Assembly (NCBI GenBank): GCA_035464115.1
Contig: DATHSN010000448.1
Coordinates: 1 to 20,076, forward strand
Length of the DNA stretch: 20,076 nucleotides
From: DATHSN01 sp035464115
GTDB lineage: Bacteria; Actinomycetota; Acidimicrobiia; Acidimicrobiales; SKKL01
Direction: 5' to 3'
The stretch's first letter is position 1. Each line of letters begins with the position of its first letter. Shown here one piece after another: positions 17,439 to 20,076 of the stretch. The position numbers and the translations under genes are program-made. A model generated the notes under the pieces. That model saw nothing but the letters and a program-made list of their open reading frames with translations. It was not told the DNA's origin and searched no databases.

Positions 17439-18629
17439 TCAGGCGGCGCTGCGGGCGCCGGCGGGGACGGCTCGCGGGGTCAGGTGCATGCGCACCCGAC
17501 GGCGGACGAGCGGTGTGGTGCGTGGTGGGGTCCACTCGGGTCGGGCGCGACTGGCGAGGCGCCGCTTCAACCGGGGGCTGGTGAAGACGAGCTCGCCGTC
17601 GGCGTCGCCGGTGACCGTCCAGCCACCCTCGTGCACGGCGTGGTGATGTGTCCAACACAACCCGACGAGGTTGTCGGTGTTGGTCTCGCCACCCTTCGAC
17701 CACCACTCGACGTGGTGCAGGTGGCGGATCGATCGGTCGCAGCCCGGGAACCGGCACCCCAGATCGCGATCGAGGACCCGGCGGGCCAGCCACGCCGGGG
17801 ACTCACGCCCGTAGCGGCCGATGCCGATCGCCTCGCCGTCGCCGTCGTGGACCACCCACGTGAGCTCGGCATCGCACAGCACCCGGTTGATCCCCTCGGG
17901 ATCGACCACGAGCAGACCGAGCCGACCGGCGCCCTCACCGGTGTCGACCACCGACGCCTCGGCGTGCACCACCACCTGGGACCGCACGGTGACATCGCCG
18001 GCGGTGTGGCCAGCCACGATCTCGCACAACGCATCGCCCCGACGCCGATCGATCGGCGCCCACGAGCCGGTCTCGGGATCGCGACCACCGCGACGCGCCA
18101 TCGCCTCGAGCACCGCGTTCAGCCGGACGCCCTCCACCGTCGGCAGCCAACAGTGCACGTGCACCCCGTCGCCACCAGGGTCGCGGCGGGTGCGCACCCA
18201 CGGCCCCGAGCGGTCCGTCCCCCCGCGCTCGGGGCGCCGGGAGCGGGCCATCAGCTGGATCGTCGTGGCGGCGACCCCGACCAGCTCGTCGGCCAACCGC
18301 GCATCGGTGTCGACGGTGGCCATCCGCGCCGCCGGCACCACCTGCTCCCACGACAACCGCCCCGCCGCCAACGCCGCAGCCAACGCCGGCAGCACCACCA
18401 ACCGACGAGCGGTCACCACCACCTCGCGCCCCACCGCCGGCGTGAGCGACCCCACCTGGGCCACCCACTCGGCCAACGACGACGCCCCGTCGAGCTCCCA
18501 GTCGCCGGCACGGTCGACCGCGACCACCAGCTCGCACAGCTGGGCCATGACGGCCGATCGTGACCGCATCAACGCATCGGCCACCTGCCACCGACCGTCC
18601 GGGGACAACGACCCCAGATCCACGGTCAT
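17439..18629 (-). CDS. DUF222 / HNH endonuclease (13E12 repeat family)
   Basis: 396 residues. Residues about 20-270 are the DUF222 helical region (LAEWVAQVGSLTPAVGREVV, GRLSWEQVVPAARMA). Residues 291-337 are an HNH nuclease: CRFPGC (Cys292, Cys297), HLHHVEWWSKGGETNTDNL (His305, His306, Asn320), LCWTHHHAVHEGGW (Cys325, His328, His329). A basic C-terminal tail follows. ATG at 18629 has GGAGGT six bases upstream and is chosen over in-frame codons reaching 18791. The promoter carries a LexA operator, so DNA-damage induction is expected, as reported for several 13E12 genes of Mycobacterium tuberculosis. Codons such as TTG, TGT, ACA and CAT are commoner than in neighbours, hinting at acquisition. 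The biological substrate of the family is unknown. Confidence 0.93.
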   Translation of the reverse strand: MTVDLGSLSPDGRWQVADALMRSRSAVMAQLCELVVAVDRAGDWELDGASSLAEWVAQVGSLTPAVGREVVVTARRLVVLPALAAALAAGRLSWEQVVPAARMATVDTDARLADELVGVAATTIQLMARSRRPERGGTDRSGPWVRTRRDPGGDGVHVHCWLPTVEGVRLNAVLEAMARRGGRDPETGSWAPIDRRRGDALCEIVAGHTAGDVTVRSQVVVHAEASVVDTGEGAGRLGLLVVDPEGINRVLCDAELTWVVHDGDGEAIGIGRYGRESPAWLARRVLDRDLGCRFPGCDRSIRHLHHVEWWSKGGETNTDNLVGLCWTHHHAVHEGGWTVTGDADGELVFTSPRLKRRLASRARPEWTPPRTTPLVRRRVRMHLTPRAVPAGARSAA

Positions 18630-18635
18630 CACCGC

Positions 18636-18641
18636 ACCTCC
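18636..18641 (-). promoter_or_regulatory. Ribosome binding site of the HNH gene
   Basis: GGAGGT on the minus strand, six bases before the ATG at 18629. It fixes the start and contrasts with the SD-less starts of rarA, hisS and aroB. Confidence 0.8.
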
Positions 18642-18663
18642 ACACGTCGAGCACAGATCAGGA

Positions 18664-18684
18664 GGCCCCAGAGCACGAGGGGCC
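18664..18684 (-). other. Leader hairpin in the HNH transcript
   Basis: Perfect six-base-pair stem GGCCCC / GGGGCC with a nine-base loop, between the predicted transcription start (about 18697) and the ribosome binding site. It has no U-tract. It could affect mRNA stability or initiation; function is not shown. Confidence 0.4.
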
Positions 18685-18703
18685 GACGTGGGGACGAGCT
18701 CAC

Positions 18704-18732
18704 AGCGTATCGAACTGGTGTTCGAGATGCAA
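18704..18732 (-). promoter_or_regulatory. Promoter of the HNH gene (-35 TTGCAT, 17 bp, -10 TACGCT)
   Basis: On the minus strand TTGCAT (18727-18732) is followed by a 17-base spacer and TACGCT (18704-18709). Transcription should start near 18697, giving a leader of about 68 bases. The spacer holds a perfect SOS box, so LexA would block polymerase. The whole lies in the 158-base gap between the sigma-factor and HNH genes. Confidence 0.75.
18710..18725. promoter_or_regulatory. LexA operator (SOS box)
   Basis: TCGAACTGGTGTTCGA is a perfect palindrome of the form TCGAAC-N4-GTTCGA, identical in its half-sites to the mycobacterial SOS box and to the CGAAC-N4-GTTCG core of Gram-positive LexA sites. 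It lies exactly between the -35 and -10 hexamers of the HNH promoter. Confidence 0.88.
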
Positions 18733-18787
18733 GGCCCAGGCGGGAGTCCGGTCGCGCTCCTGGCGGCCGGCCACCTGCTCGACACGG

Positions 18788-19405
18788 TCACCCGCGGTCG
18801 AGGGGCCTCCCGGTCGCCAGCCGCTCGGCCAGACGTTCGAGCCCTCGCGCCTGGAGGGCCTTCACCGCCCCGGTGCGCCGACCGGTGATGCGGGCCACGT
18901 CGGCGAGCGACAGGTCGGCGACGAAGCGCAGGACCACGACCGTGCGCTGGTCGTCGGTGAGCTCGGACAGCGCGGCCACCAGCTCTGGGTCGACCGGGTC
19001 GGCGACCGGCTCGGCGGCCGCCACCTCGGGGATCTCCTGGTCGGCCCGGATCGGCCGCACCGAACGACGGCGGACGTCGTCGATCATCCGGTTGTGGGCG
19101 ACCGTGAACACCCAGCGGCGCAGAGCCTGCTCGTCGCCGGCGAAGCCGGGCAGGTCACGCGCCACCTGCAGGAAGACCTCACCGAGCAGGTCCTCGGGCT
19201 CCGCGACCCGCTGGGACCGCAGGTAGCCGAGCACGGCCGGGGCCAGCCAGCGGTAGATGGACCCGGCGTCGGTCGGGTCGAGCGGGCCGTCGGCCCCCGG
19301 AGCCGGACGCGGCGGGAACGGGCGGACCACGGGCGCGGCGTCGCCGCCCGCCTCGGGGACGGGCGGCGACGCCTGCGGACGGGGTGGCTCAGTCGCTGAT
19401 CGCAC
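18788..19405 (-). CDS. ECF-type RNA polymerase sigma factor
   Basis: 205 residues. Region 2 spans about 50-115 (WLAPAVLGYLRSQRVAEPEDLLGEVFLQVARDL, then RRWVFTVAHNRMIDDVRRR). Region 4 spans about 140-195 (ALSELTDDQRTVVVLRFVADLSLADVARITGRRTGAVKALQARGLERL). The first 45 residues are Pro/Ala-rich and not typical. GTG at 19405 overlaps the end of the upstream gene by 17 bases and lacks a Shine-Dalgarno, so the true start could be further in. No SnoaL or other C-terminal extension is present. No anti-sigma gene follows; the partner candidate is the membrane-anchored protein encoded just upstream. Target promoters are unknown. Confidence 0.87.
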   Translation of the reverse strand: MRSATEPPRPQASPPVPEAGGDAAPVVRPFPPRPAPGADGPLDPTDAGSIYRWLAPAVLGYLRSQRVAEPEDLLGEVFLQVARDLPGFAGDEQALRRWVFTVAHNRMIDDVRRRSVRPIRADQEIPEVAAAEPVADPVDPELVAALSELTDDQRTVVVLRFVADLSLADVARITGRRTGAVKALQARGLERLAERLATGRPLDRG

Positions 19406-20076
19406 CAGCGGGAGCTCGGTCGGCGGCCACGGACAGCCCGACGACGGCCGCCTCGGTCGGATCACCGGCGTCGTCGCTCCCGGTCTCGACCGGCGGGACG
19501 TCGGCCGGCACCTCGGCCGGCGGGACGTCAGCCGGCGGCCCAGCGGGCACCTCGGCCGGGACGCCGCGGGGCGGGTCGACCGGCGGCACACCGGCGGGCG
19601 GGCCACCCCGCTCGCCCTCGGCCTCGTCGGGCCCGTCGCCACCACCGCAGGCGGCGCGGATGGCCGCGTGCTCCCGGGCCTGTTCGCTGCGCCCCACGCC
19701 AGGCTCGGCGGGCGTCCCTGCCCACTCGGGCGGACCGATGCATCCGGCCTCGCGACGGGCGTCGCGCAGCATCCGTCGAGCCTCGGCGATGGCCCGGCCC
19801 GGGCCGCGCTCGTCGCCGTCGGGGGCCTCGACCTCGGGAGGCTCGACCCCGTCGGGCTCGACCTCATCGACATCGGCCGGCGGGACCTCGACCGGCGGGA
19901 CCTCGACCGGCGGCTCCACGGGCAACTCGTCGACCGCCGCCTCGTCGGGCAGCTCGGGCGCATCGGCCACCACGGTGGTGGGGCGCTCGCCGCCACCGCC
20001 GAGGGCCGCCGCGGCGACCCCGGCGCCGGCGACCACCATTGCGGCCGCGGCCGCCGCCGCGACCGGCCGGAGCCGA
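19389..20076 (-). CDS. Proline-rich membrane-anchored protein, 5' end outside the window
   Basis: 228 codons are visible with no stop up to the window edge. The first visible residues are basic (RLRP), then an Ala/Val-rich hydrophobic helix (about 5-25), then an acidic, Pro/Val/Glu-rich region with repeated VPPxEVP-like units, a charged helical middle (RAIAEARRMLRDARREAG) with two cysteines (in GCIG and AACGG), and a second Pro-rich region. An internal ATG at 20039 would cut the membrane helix, so the start is probably beyond 20076. Its 3' end overlaps the sigma-factor start by 17 bases. I recognise no family. The link to the sigma gene suggests a surface or signalling role, unproven. Confidence 0.68.
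   Translation of the reverse strand, partial: RLRPVAAAAAAAMVVAGAGVAAAALGGGGERPTTVVADAPELPDEAAVDELPVEPPVEVPPVEVPPADVDEVEPDGVEPPEVEAPDGDERGPGRAIAEARRMLRDARREAGCIGPPEWAGTPAEPGVGRSEQAREHAAIRAACGGGDGPDEAEGERGGPPAGVPPVDPPRGVPAEVPAGPPADVPPAEVPADVPPVETGSDDAGDPTEAAVVGLSVAADRAPAGAISD
19877..19913 (-). repeat. 15-base tandem repeat (about 2.5 copies)
   Basis: The unit CCGGCGGGACCTCGA (plus strand) occurs at 19877-19891 and 19892-19906, followed by a partial copy. It encodes the PPVEV repeat of the proline-rich protein. Related degenerate units recur near 19488-19535. Confidence 0.85.

Noticed and set aside
19488..19535. Spaced GC-rich repeats resembling a CRISPR array
   Set aside because: Units are short, degenerate, in frame and encode proline-rich repeats; there are no constant repeats with unique spacers.

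Overview
The window comes from a high-GC (roughly 70% or more) actinobacterium, most likely a member of the Acidimicrobiia or a close relative. The evidence is the conserved block rarA - DUF948 - small membrane protein - alaS - ruvX - mltG - aroE - (prepilin peptidase) - aroK - aroB - aroQ - pepQ - efp - nusB, the frequent GTG starts, leaderless-looking starts behind TANNNT boxes, and a TCGAAC-N4-GTTCGA SOS box. The taxonomic call is inference from gene order and protein character; no rRNA or tRNA gene was seen.

Left and centre (43-13120, minus strand, read right to left): a tightly packed housekeeping run. Many starts overlap the preceding stop (ATGA, GTGA or TGATG), which suggests translational coupling. 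It covers replication-fork maintenance (rarA), alanyl-tRNA synthesis (alaS), pre-16S rRNA processing (ruvX), peptidoglycan strand release (mltG), four steps of the shikimate pathway (aroB, aroQ, aroE, aroK), an M24 aminopeptidase, EF-P and NusB. A DUF4388 protein with long proline runs sits between aroE and aroK. aroC, which lies in this block in other actinobacteria such as Streptomyces, is absent from it.

The most unusual object is the gene at 3586-4875. It is one open frame in which a complete shikimate kinase domain appears to be inserted into the last cytoplasmic loop of a type 4 prepilin peptidase (A24 family). The last membrane helix of the peptidase, starting with its Phe-Pro-Phe-Gly-Pro signature, follows the kinase. 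If real, a soluble aromatic-biosynthesis enzyme is tethered to the membrane inside a protease.

Centre-right (13158-17384): a plus-strand, single-helix membrane protein of unknown function; hisS and aspS as a coupled minus-strand pair; and a plus-strand SRPBCC-fold protein. rarA, hisS and aroB share nearly the same start-site architecture (GGTA[C/A]CCT, six bases, GTG), which suggests leaderless transcripts.

Right end (17439-20076, minus strand): a DUF222/HNH endonuclease (13E12-type) whose promoter carries a perfect LexA operator in its 17-base spacer, so it is probably DNA-damage inducible; an ECF-type sigma factor; and, overlapping it upstream, a proline-rich membrane-anchored protein whose 5' end lies outside the window.
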